From contig JAKMXF010000222.1 in assembly GCA_024704765.1 (NCBI GenBank), positions 868,001-932,000 on the forward strand: a stretch of 64,000 nucleotides of DNA. Reading direction: 5' to 3'. A program made the position numbers and the translations under genes. The DNA comes from Oopsacas minuta (Eukaryota > Porifera > Hexactinellida > Lyssacinosida > Leucopsacidae). Below, piece after piece: positions 45,501 to 56,004 of this stretch. Position 1 is the first letter of the stretch; the number at the start of each line of letters is the position of its first letter. Below the pieces are notes generated by a model that was not told the DNA's origin, searched no databases, and saw nothing but the letters and a program-made list of their open reading frames with translations.

Positions 45501-46449
45501 TATTAATGGGCATAAATCATATTAATCATACTAGTATAAATCACGTCAAAATGAAAATGACCGCATTACACTTGTATATGGCCAATTTGAAGGTTTTACA
45601 GCCTATCAAACAGTTACACGACAATTGTTCTTCATTTTTCGCCAAAACATTGATGCATTTGTATATATTCCCTGGAGTATTCAGTGTATGTGATAGTACT
45701 CGAGAACGTGTAATAGATTATTAAGTTTAGCAATAAAGTAGTAAATTCTGACCTAGAGCCTGATTCACAAAATATCTTCTCCATGTGAAACTAGTTAAGA
45801 AAGGTTAACTTTCACAAAATACACGCGTCCAATATAAAAACTGTGATTTGAGCTAGTAGCATTCGACCAGGGGCACAAGCATAAAATCAACTAGTATTAG
45901 ATCAGGGCCAATACATCCAGAAATTCAACTGACTTCTAGTTATCAGATCTTAATTAATTGAATACAATTCGAATTTAGAGAGAAATTGTGGCTCTCAAAA
46001 TGATTCAACTAAGAATATTGAATTCAACCCGTTTCGTTGTATATAGAATTTAGGGTTTGTTTGTGTTACAAAACCATATTGAAACACTATGTTCGAAATA
46101 GAGCCTAAGTGTGTTTAAGAAACATAGTCGTATATTATTATATTGCGGCTTTGAATTGATAGTCACCCAGCTGCTACTCACGTAAGTACGCTATCATTAA
46201 AGTCCTACTTTTTGCTATTTCTTAGAAGTACATACAAATATACATACAAAGAGTACAAGTATGAATTTGGCGTATTCGCAACACCGATGTTTGGATAATT
46301 CACGAATACACTTGTGTAAGTCTGAATTCATTGTAACTTGACGCTTATGGTAGGATATTTTTAGTATCGAATACAGTCATCTGCTTATTGCATAGAAAAT
46401 TGGTCTATATTCCTTTACACACAATTCTTCAATTCATTTTCCTACCATT
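45501..46449. other. Intergenic DNA
   Basis: A 72-codon frame at 45506-45724 has no motif. Nothing else was seen. Confidence 0.4.
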
Positions 46450-49050
46450 CATTAAAATATGTGTCTAGTATTAGGCTACCTTCCTCCAATGTTGTGGTAC
46501 AAAAAATTAGAGGGACGAAAAGTTCCTCTAATCACTCGTCAGGTCCCTAATAATTATTGGTACTCACGGAAGTACTGTCCCTTAATGCTATACCAACAGA
46601 TGCACAAACTGGGATCAATATTCACATTCCAGAACTTCCACAGTTGTTTCAATTTCAGAATACCAATCTGTGTCATCATATTTAAGGATCTTTTGTTAGT
46701 TCAAGGTACTGTCGAGAAAACCTTCAACCTGAAAAGTAGTTGCCTTCCTCTGCATCCAACAATTGAAAGTGGCAAACAGATTGAGGATCTCACCAAGATA
46801 ATGACTATTGCACTCCTTCAAAACTTGACAAAATGGGCTGAACTCCAAATGCCTCGGCATCACCGTTTCTTTCGTAAAGTCCCTGTAGAATTAAGATGAT
46901 GTAAGAGGTTCTTTACGAATTGCTTTAATACAGCGCTGATGGTAGAGGCAACGTGTACTGCTTGGCTTTATGACCTTCACCTCAGGGAGGTCATGCACGG
47001 ATGTTACTTATTTTAATTTGTCTGCTTTTTTCGGGAGGCATAAAACAACTTCTACAGACTACAGACTACAGAACAATATTCCGAAGAATTTCTGGATAAT
47101 GGGACACTGTCAGCAGCTTGAATGCAAGCTAGCTGACAGCGATGACAGGAGCAACTGATATATAGTGCATGGCCAGACGCATTCTCCTTTGAACTCCAGT
47201 ATCCTTGCCAAAGAACCGAATTACTCAATCATATCCTCACCCTATTAGTATTCTGATATTCAAACCTTGTGATTCCAGGTGGGAAGTGGTTGTACTAGCA
47301 AGCAGGGGTATCCTGCTCTAATTATAAGTATAGGAGCTGTATTTCAAATTTCAAATTCAATTGAATATATCCAAATTTCTAATACAAAATTCAAACAATA
47401 TACGGTAATTGAATTAATAAGATTAGTATGAATATTATCAAAGGTTTAGTACTAAATCTGAAAATAGAGTTCTAACAAGTGATTGAGCACCCAAAAATTC
47501 TTAACTAATAATAAGGCCAATTATTTCTTGTTTATGGGGCTCAGAAATTTTGGATTTCAATCCATGGATATCTGTTGCTGAATTATGATGCAAGAGCCAA
47601 GATTTAGAATATTCCAATGGTCTCCAAATAGTCACTGGTGGACCATTAAGCTGGATTAACGCTAAAGAAGAAACGTGTTCTATTTATATGTCCTATATTC
47701 CAGAACACGTTGTTTATAATATAATTATTACTTAAAAGAATCATTTCCAATGGATATTTCGTTTACGATTAACGCTAGATTCGGATAGAAAAATACATAG
47801 TTGAAGTAAAACTCCCATTGTTCTTCAAAACAAGTATAATACATTCACGGCACTATAAAGTAAACATTTGCTCTCTCAACTCAACTTAATTATATTTGGA
47901 ACAAATTTCAATTTATTTCAAATATTGATTGTATGCTACTGTAGATATCAGGTACACAAACTCTCTAACTTGTGAAATAATTGTTACTTGCCAATTTGAT
48001 TTGTTAAAAAAAGTATGGGAGTGACGCTCCCACTACCTGAAAAACTATGGAAGCGGCGCTCCCACCAGCTCCCACGGCAGGACACCACTGCTAGCAAGGG
48101 TTTCATCATTTAAAGATCGAATATGCAGGATGGTCATGAAGTGCTCTTAGAATGTCCATCTACCAAAATATCTACACAAATTGAAAGCTATTCTTGATGG
48201 TCACATCTTGACATTCATCAGCGTATAGTGAGTAGAATGGACTAGATTTCAAATTGTACATGGGCCTTCTTTCGATCAAAGTGTCAATTGGTTCCAACAG
48301 AGAAATTTACGAAAATTGGATGTATTACTGAGCATATCAATGCACTTGCTTCTACATGTTGCTTCAAAAGGGTATCCCCATTAGCCATCTGCAACTCAAT
48401 TATGTTTTCCAAAGTAATAATGTGGGGAATTCGGCTGTGGATTGATCGCGATAATTAAGCAAAACAACACGAATCATTTGTCGCTGTACTTCGGCTTGTT
48501 TGGCAGAAGCTACTAGTGTAGGTCAACAACAGTTCCCATTTCTTTGCCTACTCAGACATCCTTGCAGAAAGTACTCCATCCTTGTGACCCTTGGGGTCAT
48601 TGTGCTGTTTCAATATTTCAGTGGCATGATTCCAGTCCGTAACTCCCTTCACAGTCCAAGCACCTCTTGCTGTTGCTGATGGCTGCCCAAAACTTTGCCA
48701 CACACAACAAAACATTCCTTCTTCGGGATATGTGCAGTAAACCCATGGGTAGATCCTCTCCCAATCCTTTTTGTAGCGAAGGTGAGACTTATAGAATAAT
48801 AATTGGCTACTTTGGACAGACTGTCACTCATCATATTCAGATTAGTGTACTTTGTCATAATGATTAATTTCTAGATGACGATTTCTTGAGAAAAACTCTG
48901 GAATATCCATACCCATTTGTACACACTTGAAGAATGTTAAATTTCTATCTTCATTAAATTAGTCTGATTTACCTAGGGAAGCCAAATCCTCAAATTTTCT
49001 AGGGAGCCGGGGGGACGGATACGCTAACCCCTCACATTTCTACGCTTCGT
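46450..49050 (-). pseudogene. Old ZMYM1-like hAT remnant, split by a short hAT
   Basis: From high to low coordinates the minus strand encodes, in shifting frames, a TTF-finger region near 48800-48600 (YPWVYCTYPEEGMFCCVC, then WTVKGVTDWNHATEILKQHN), a block IIELQMANGDTLLKQHVEAS near 48400, and remains of the ADECQDVT and LSICVDILVDGHSKS region near 48200. Below the insertion at 47303-48090 the same gene continues with VHDLPEVKVIKPSSTRCLYH and QRCIKAIRKEP near 46900-47000, and then GDAEAFGV- and LLGEILNLF-like pieces. This order matches TTF/DUF4371 hAT transposases. Stops and shifts are abundant. The element ends were not identified. An apparent 146-codon plus-strand frame at 46459-46899 is a by-product. 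Confidence 0.72.
47303..48090. mobile_element. Non-autonomous hAT inside the ZMYM1-like remnant
   Basis: The left end CAGGGGTATCCTGC and the inverted right end CAGTGGTGTCCTGC match at 12 of 14. An exact 8-bp duplication CTAGCAAG lies at 47295-47302 and 48091-48098. Length 788 bp with no coding content. The right end also holds a local inverted repeat GTGACGCTCCCAC / GGCGCTCCCACC. Confidence 0.92.
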
Positions 49051-49059
49051 TAATGCACC

Positions 49060-49956
49060 AATAGATTTCTCCCCCAATGCCAAAAATTATGTATAAAACC
49101 CTCACAGTTTTAACATGACAAGTTGATTTTTCAGAAAAATATTTTTACAAATTGTTTTAATTTTCTCATTTTGTATGTTGAATTCTAGAAAATTTGTTAC
49201 GTGATGGAATAGTATAATGGAATTCAGATTCGGGCTCAGCTTAGTCGACAATATATAAGGTTATATATAGTGTCAAGAAGAAAAGATTTTCAAGATTTGT
49301 TGGACAGTGTCATTAAATATGTAGGAAATTTTACATTTTAACTCTTCAGAATCCTTTTAGTCCAGAGTATTTAGTTATTCCAATTTCAAGGCTATCAAAT
49401 AAATAAGCAGATGTTTTTATACGTATTTTGTTGGCAACATCACTATAGGAACCTTGTCGTAGCATTTCTTGGAAAACCTTGGTGTATTACGATCATAGGA
49501 CTTATTGGAAACTGATCCCAGAACAAGAGTGACAAGCTTCTTAGATTGACTATTTCTCTTTCTGCTAAAATTATGTGTTTTAGAAGATCATGTAGTCTTG
49601 ACCTGGAAGATTTTAGGGTACAGACAAAATATGTTTCAAAGAATCAGTAACGTTTCTTCATAGAATTGCCTTCTATCAGAAATATTTGTTGATGATAAAG
49701 ATTCAGTTACAGGTTCCACTGAAATTCGCTTTTTCATTGGATTCGAAATATATTTAAATACTTAGTAATACTTTTGTCATTTGATAGATAAAGGGCAGAT
49801 GCCTCTCTGTTTGTAACAACTATTGACATTATTAATGCCAGGAATTATTCTAGAATATACACTAAGGCTAAAAGTGTAACCTAATATAGAATTATATGAT
49901 GATATTAAAATCATATTTTGAAAATTCATCTGGGTCAGACACATATTGTCACAAAA
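49060..49956. other. Intergenic DNA
   Basis: No gene, repeat or mariner terminus was recognised. The mariner at 49960 appears truncated where it joins this stretch. Confidence 0.4.
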
Positions 49957-50928
49957 CTATGTTTGGGTGGGCTTGTACGGGCCCAATTTCTTGTTGATAA
50001 AACCTTTGTCTTGAAGGTAGATTTTAAGCTTGGGGAATAGCCAAAAATCACACGGAGCTAGGTCTGGTGAGTATGGTGGATGGGGAAGTAATTCTAACCC
50101 TTCTACATCCAAGAAATTTTTGGTGAGCTTAGCTGTATGGGAACTGGCGTTATCAATTAAAATCTTAATTCCTCGAGTTCCGGTTTTCGGGCGGTACTTT
50201 TCTATATTTTTTATCAAATTTGGAAGCACTTGCCCTGTAAAGAAAATAGCAGTAACAGTCTTGCCACTCTCACAAGGTAATTGCAAGACAATCCCATGAC
50301 TACTGAAGAAGATGGTATACATAATCTCAGGTTTTCTGAAGTCGGGCCTAGGAATTTTTGCCGGTTGTTCGTCGCCCCTCACTCATGATCGCTTCTTATA
50401 CTTGCTATATGGTGTTGAATAGTGCACCCACGTCTCGTCACCAGTAATAATCTCTGTTAGGCGTCTAGAATCGCAGTTCTCATAAGTTCCAAGAGTTTCT
50501 TAGCAATATTCAGTTGTGTCAACCTTTGATTCTCACTGAGTTTATACGAGACCCATTTCCCACAAATCGATCGGTAGCCAAGCACAGTCGTCAGAATTGT
50601 ATGAATAGCTCCTGATGAAATCTCCATACTTTGTTCTAACTGATTGACAGTAATGCACTTGTCTTCCATGACCATACTTTCAATGAGTGCGATATTCTCT
50701 GAAGTGGTGGCGGATAGCGGTCTTCCAGATCGAGGCAAATCTGTAGCATCAGCATCACCAGATCTAAAACGGGCAGCCAATCACTCTACAGTAGACCTGG
50801 AAGGGCAACCTACGCACAATATCTCCTGTAACTTGCTGAAGATCTGTACGGACTGGATCTTGAGTATTGTGCGAAACTCTATGTAAAGCTCTCCATTTGA
50901 GGTTGAAATTATCATCCTTTGAGGCCAT
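49957..50928 (-). pseudogene. Mariner DD34D transposase, copy 2
   Basis: The ATG at 50928 is followed by the same domains as copy 1: LPRSGRPLSATTSENI, ISSGAIHTIL, ILIDNASSHTAK and PPYSPDLAPCDFW. The same three lesions are present: TGA before L-A-A-R-F (copy 1 has TGA in the same codon), the missing base in the LELMRTAI region, and TGA in KRS-TGA-VRGDE. The C-terminal part after YLQ is replaced by unrelated sequence. Protein similarity to copy 1 is very high between the lesions, so the copies are closely related. Confidence 0.9.
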
Positions 50929-51114
50929 AAATTCAACAGTGGGTATAAATTGACTACACGTAACTATCTCAAAAATTCATAATTTGTATTGAATAAGCTT
51001 GAAACTTTCAGTATATGGAGTTTAACTATGTGAGCTTATAATATATGAAAGTTAGATATATTACTTGACTAATTCCTAAGATATACCATGACCCGCAACA
51101 CTTACTAAACGCCC
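49957..51114 (-). mobile_element. Mariner element, copy 2 (3' truncated)
   Basis: Inverse-strand copy of 22150-23478. The outer end reads GGGCGTTTAGTAAGTGTTGC at 51114. Similarity ends near 49975, inside the C-terminal coding region, where DKGFINKKLGPYK replaces the last ~50 residues of copy 1. No second inverted end was found. Confidence 0.9.
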
Positions 51115-51776
51115 TGATATATACCGAGATTACTGTGCTCAATAGTCGATATACCATTATAAGTTTTTAGATATAAAAAGGCATGAAAATTGGAAGATCT
51201 TTTTTTGTCCTATTTTCAAATCATAATAAGTATTAATGATTAATCCCATAAAATTGTCTAAATAGTGAATAATCAGTCAATGTGCAAACTGAAATTGTAT
51301 TCTAGAAATTTAAAGAAATTTAATCATACATTACAAATACTCACACATTCGATGTTGCAATAGTATTCTCTGGCTTTGCTTGTAGAAATACACTAGATGA
51401 ATGATAAAGTACTATAAAAATGCATTATGTCAAATTATGCCTACTTAAATAGCTCATAAATATAGGAGAGAAATGATGCATAATACTTGTAGTAAACAAT
51501 TAGGTTGCAAAAGAATAGTACCAAAGGAATTACGAGGCAACTAACGAAGTAAAGTAGAAAACAAATGTGTCAGACCTGGGGTGATGGAAAACTTTGAGGA
51601 TTGGGGAGGCAAGATATCTATAGGATCATAAGTATTTCACAACAAATCTTAGCAATTTTATCAACATACGCGTATTCCTACACAGTTTAATAACTAACAA
51701 TCTCTAATCATAACATCGCATAAGAAAATTTTTATGTTTTCATGTTTTCAAAACAGAACTGTGGGAGATGGTCCGG

Positions 51777-51842
51777 TTGGTCAGGTTTCAACAGACCAAA
51801 TTTTGGGATCTTCATATATTTATTATAGGTTAACCTGACCAA
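51777..51842. repeat. Short inverted repeat
   Basis: TTGGTCAGGTT and AACCTGACCAA form a perfect 11-bp inverted pair around a 44-bp loop. A similar string occurs at 44900. Confidence 0.6.
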
Positions 51843-52739
51843 TTGAAATTTACTTTCTATGGTTTGGCATAACTTGAACCTTTGCAGTTATCTTGTCCAT
51901 AATTTCGATAACAGTTTAGAGTTTTGGTATTTGCAGGGTATTTCTTTGTTTCCTTCCATGAAATACGCTATTGCGTTGGAAAAATAGAATTTCTACCTGC
52001 CATTGTATATACTTAATGTCATTATGGGCAGGCTGTGAATTAAATCAATTATTTGAAAGGTTTGAATTTCGATAAATTACAAAAGATTCAAATGCAAAGT
52101 AGGATTTTGTAAGAACCCTAAAAACAAATATATATTTTATCAACTTGGACAAACAAATACATAAACACACAAACAACAGTTGAGTTTTTTAAATTTTAGG
52201 GTGATGATGCATAGGTAGGTTTTGATCAGAATATTAGATTAGTTGTAATATAAATAATATATTTTAAGATATTTTAGGCGTATATTTTTGAAAGTACAAT
52301 GGAACCTAGATAATACTAACTCTGTTAATACGAACACTCGAATAAGACGATTTGACGAGCAAATAGTGAATGTTTCAAACATAGCCACGTACCTACACTA
52401 GAAATTCAACTGATATTTTTCTGTTAATTATAATTCGGATAAGACTAAAAGTTTTGTCCGTTGGTGTCTGTATAATGATGTTCCAACACAAATTTTTTAG
52501 GCAAGTTTGGTAAGTTGACAAAGAATACATATTCGAATGAAAACAATATATATATATTTGTATATATGGAATAATTACACAATAAAAATGGAATCGGTAC
52601 TGAATGAAAAGTAGGGTCCAGACAGTTCAGTGATTCTAAAGTATACAAAGTGGGGGCTATGCACCCCTGCGTTAGACACCAGCGCTATTCTAATGGCAGT
52701 ATATAGTATACTCATTCTATAGAATGTCGTTAGTACCCA

Positions 52740-53050
52740 ATTTACCGTATGTTAGGATGTTATCAGGTTTCTCTTTTTACAAGTAACATTAGACTATTAA
52801 GTGTTAATAACAGTTACTTGAACATACTTTAAATATATTTTTTCGCAGTAACAGCGCAATTCGAACTACTAACGGCCATTTCAAAATGCAAACCGCTAAT
52901 CTTGAGCAGTTAACAGCCCATATGAGCAATTAAGAGTTAATTTTGAGACTGTAACAGTCTAATCAATGCTGTTAAGAGTCTAACTTAAGTTGTTGACAGC
53001 CCAGTTCTAGCAGTTAGGTAGCGTCTGTTAACAGCTACAATCTAATAATA
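52740..53050. repeat. Degenerate GTTAACAG-type repeat tract
   Basis: Variants of GTTAACAGYC (AGTAACAGCGC, CAGTTAACAGCCC, CTGTAACAGTC, GCTGTTAAGAGTC, GTTGACAGCCC, CTGTTAACAGC) recur at roughly 20-30 bp intervals. The unit is poorly conserved. Confidence 0.5.
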
Positions 53051-53583
53051 TTGAATTACCTAAATGCTTGAAATAATTTATCTCAAATTTAGGGACCATA
53101 AACAGATACTTAGAACAAAAATAAATATAAACAACCACAATTTTCCGTTCGCTTTTAAGAACTGAATTGTTCCACTGTATATTGTATACAATCGGAAAAT
53201 CAATAAATCAGCTATCAAAATCCAACTAAAGAAATAACATAGTTTATGAGTTTTGGGAAACAGTAACAGTAAATAATATAACAGAGGCATTATTAACAAA
53301 AATTCTAAGCATATTCTTAACATAATTCTAAGTGTATTTCTAAGAATAATTCTTAGAACAATTCTTAGAATTGGGTAATTCTACCTGATTGATTCTTGCT
53401 ATTGATTAATAAAATTTATGCCAATTCATTCGACTTCATTCGCTTTTTGAGAAGATATGCACATAGTAGAAAATAAGATCCTTATACTTGTATACTTCAT
53501 TTATCATTAATGAGATAAATTGCCCCATCCAATAGAAAAAGATATTCATTGCATTTCTCATTTGTGTACTATTGCATAAATTC

Positions 53584-54563
53584 ATGGCCTCGCTTATTGT
53601 TCTTTTGGAGCTGGAAATAGGCAGTTTACGACGGCAGAGAATATTTCGTGACAGGTTAAACCCTCTTGAAGCGTACACAGATGTAGAGTTTATTTTCGTG
53701 ATAGAATCAGAAGAGAAATGTTCTCAGAATTGCATGATAAATTGAGACTTCCATGTCTCGATCAACAAGCCGATCTCATTCACTTTCGGTGACAACTCAA
53801 TTAGCGGTCACTCTTCAATTTCTAGCTACGGGTAATTTCCAAACTGTGGTTGCATCAGCTCATGAAATTTCCCCGCCCTCTGCGTCCAACTGTGTTAGAG
53901 GTGTAACAGATGCATTGTGCTCAATTGCGAAAGACTATATAAAATTTCAAACTGCTGCTAGACAGATAAGCATGCAGCATGGATCTATGGAAAAGTTGGC
54001 ACCTCCTAAAGTATTAGGTTACATAGACAGCACACACATCCCAATTGTCGCACCTACCACCAACGAAGCAATTTATGTTAATCGTAAAAGTTTTCATTCA
54101 ATTAACGTCCAAGCGATATGTGACGATGTATTTAAGCTTATTGATGTAGTTGTGAAGTGGCCAGGCAGCACACATGACGCGTTCATATGGCAGGCAATCA
54201 GGAATCAATCTTAAGATCACCAGTAAAGAAATTCCTATTCTTGATGGGTGGTTTCTCGGCGATAGTGGTTATCCGTTGCGCCCAAATTTAATGATTCCAT
54301 TTCTATCTCCTGTTACAGCTCGCGAAAGAGGTATAATCGTGCTTTCCTGAAAACTCGAAAGACAATTGAATGTACCTTTGGAATAGAAGATGGAGATCAA
54401 TGGACAAGACTGGCGGCAGTTTGTGCAATAGCTCAGAGAGGGTTTGCAAACTAATCTTATCTTCGTGATACTTCATAATTTTTGTGTTGATTGCGGTCTT
54501 CAAATTAAAATTGAAAACTTGGAAAGTGACATACCCTACACCGAAACAGACTACACTAAACAC
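53584..54563 (+). pseudogene. Harbinger transposase (HARBI1-like, DDE_4), frameshifted
   Basis: The N-terminal part reads FRDRLNPLEAYTDVEFI near 53650, followed by a shift into EMFSELHDKLRL and another into the long frame 53753-54214. That frame has QLAVTLQFLATGNFQTVVAS (the DNA-binding lead of HARBI1-type proteins) and the first catalytic Asp in VLGYIDSTHIPIV, then YVNRKSFHSINVQAICDD and VVVKWPGSTHDAFIW. After a stop, shifted frames carry the second Asp (LGDSGYPLRPNLMIPFL) and the Glu (TRKTIECTFGI), with ILHNFCVDCGL at the end. All three catalytic residues survive but at least three frameshifts separate them. Confidence 0.88.
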
Positions 54564-54701
54564 TGAGATAATGAGATTTTAGTTAGAGAAATATAATTAT
54601 AAACTATTTCACATGATATAGGAAGTTTAATTAGTTAACTGAGCACATGAATGAACTAGGCTCTGATTTACTGATGAAATAATAATCTAAATTATTGATT
54701 C

Positions 54702-55524
54702 CTAATTTTGACTTTGAAAGTAATGAGGTAATGAAGACAAATTAGAAGTAGGAAATGAAGGGGACAATGTCTGAGAATGTGGCAGAGGAGGCATAGTTTG
54801 AGCCATCAGAAGAGAAAGTGTCTTTGATTGATCCGCTGCTGTATGTTGCAAAATCTGGATCACTCGATCGAATTTACTCTAAAGCCGATCTAGCTTAGGA
54901 TCAATGTTAGCCAAAATCTTCAATTTCTTATCTTCTTTCTCTAAAATTGCACGTTTGGTCGATTCCAATTCGTCATTTTCCAAACGATGACGTTTTCTTG
55001 GGCTTGTTGGAAAAACTTTACTTGTTCAATTTCTTCAGAGGGAACTGGGCTTATCAGTATCCTTTCAGTGTCTTCATTAGCACATTGGGATTCAAGAGAG
55101 AGATCGATACCTGATTCAATGCCTTCAAAAGCTTCCTTCCCTTTGATGCTACTGATTTTAGCTTCTTTTTCATCTAAATCAGCATCTGCAGGACCTCATC
55201 CAGTTGTTCTTGCTGATGCTAACTTATCTGCAATACGAGGCTTATGTTTTGTTAGTATATTATACCATTTTTTATGACATCATCTCTTAGTCTTGCATTC
55301 CCATGTAATTCAGACAGTCTCCCTGAAATTTCTTCCCAAATTTTGTTCTTATCATCAAAAGTCAGAGTTGATGTTAGAGCGCCGAACAATTTCGATTTTT
55401 GATCATGAATGAGATCCATGAGTGACATTATCTCTTCCTGAGTAAAATTCTTTGAACGAGTTTTCGTTTTTTCAGTGGTCATAATGCGAGCGATTGTTAA
55501 GATATTATCATAATTACCTAACAT
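54702..55524 (-). pseudogene. Harbinger Myb/SANT-like DNA-binding protein, broken
   Basis: Starts at ATG 55524 (MLGNYDNILTIARIM) or at 55482. The trihelix/Myb-like domain reads RSKNFTQEEIMSLMDLIHDQ, WEEISGRLSELHG and DDVIK. One A is missing in an A run near 55268, so the frame ends early. In the next frame KKWYNILTKHKPRIADKLA completes the domain. A TGA after ARTTG and another shift precede a tail with LENDELESTKRAILEKEDKK and a final helix (FDRVIQILQHTAADQSK), ending near 54702. In Harbinger elements this partner binds the ends and carries the transposase to the nucleus. It is convergent with the transposase. Confidence 0.8.
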
Positions 55525-56004
55525 TTTATTCTTATTTATACTTACCACTAAAGATCACAATACACGTAAATGGATAAAATTGCATAGATTGCGTATATTT
55601 TTGAGGACGTCACTCAAATGACATTTCTTTATAACCCTAGTTTAGATACAACACTGTGATGTTTCAAGGGATATGAGATATAATTACATAAATACATTTA
55701 TTGATGTCATAATACAATTCAGAGTGACACCAAGAAATTGTATCTAAATATAGTTGGTATGTAATTCGACTATAGTTCTATGCTGTGGGTATTACAACAT
55801 GTGGATATGATAATCAAACTTATTGTCTTAAGCGATAAACAATCTTCTTTGCAAATAAATGCATATTTGCTATAATTTCATAGAAAAGTAGAATATATTA
55901 CAAATTAAGTCTCCTTTTATTTCACGAAATATTTTACTTAGAATTGTTTGAATTCTTAGAATTATTCTAAGAATTTGACTTAAGAATTTAGTTAATAAGG
56001 CCCC

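Larger units (their letters stand above)
51116..53283. other. Intergenic DNA with minor repeats
   Basis: Contains a short inverted repeat at 51777-51842, a possible pogo-like fragment near 52310-52370 (GTTAATACGAACACTCGAAT) and the degenerate repeat tract at 52740-53050. No gene was recognised. A 67-codon and an 81-codon minus-strand frame (52445-52648, 53078-53323) look like chance. Confidence 0.45.
53284..56004. mobile_element. PIF/Harbinger transposon with transposase and Myb-like genes
   Basis: The left end GAGGCATTATTAAC and the inverted right end GGGGCCTTATTAAC match at 12 of 14. Both ends continue with several copies of ATTCTTAGAAT-like palindromic motifs. The interior has a HARBI1-like transposase on the plus strand and a Myb/SANT-like protein on the minus strand, facing each other, which is the usual two-gene set of this superfamily. 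A 3-bp duplication was not clear. Length about 2.7 kb. Confidence 0.85.

Noticed and set aside
46459-46899. 146-codon plus-strand frame as a gene
   Set aside because: The opposite strand encodes recognisable hAT pieces (PEVKVIKPSSTR, RCIKAIRKEP nearby), so this frame is a by-product.
52310-52370. Complete pogo-like MITE near GTTAATACGAACACTCGAATAAG
   Set aside because: Only one end-like sequence was found and no inverted partner.
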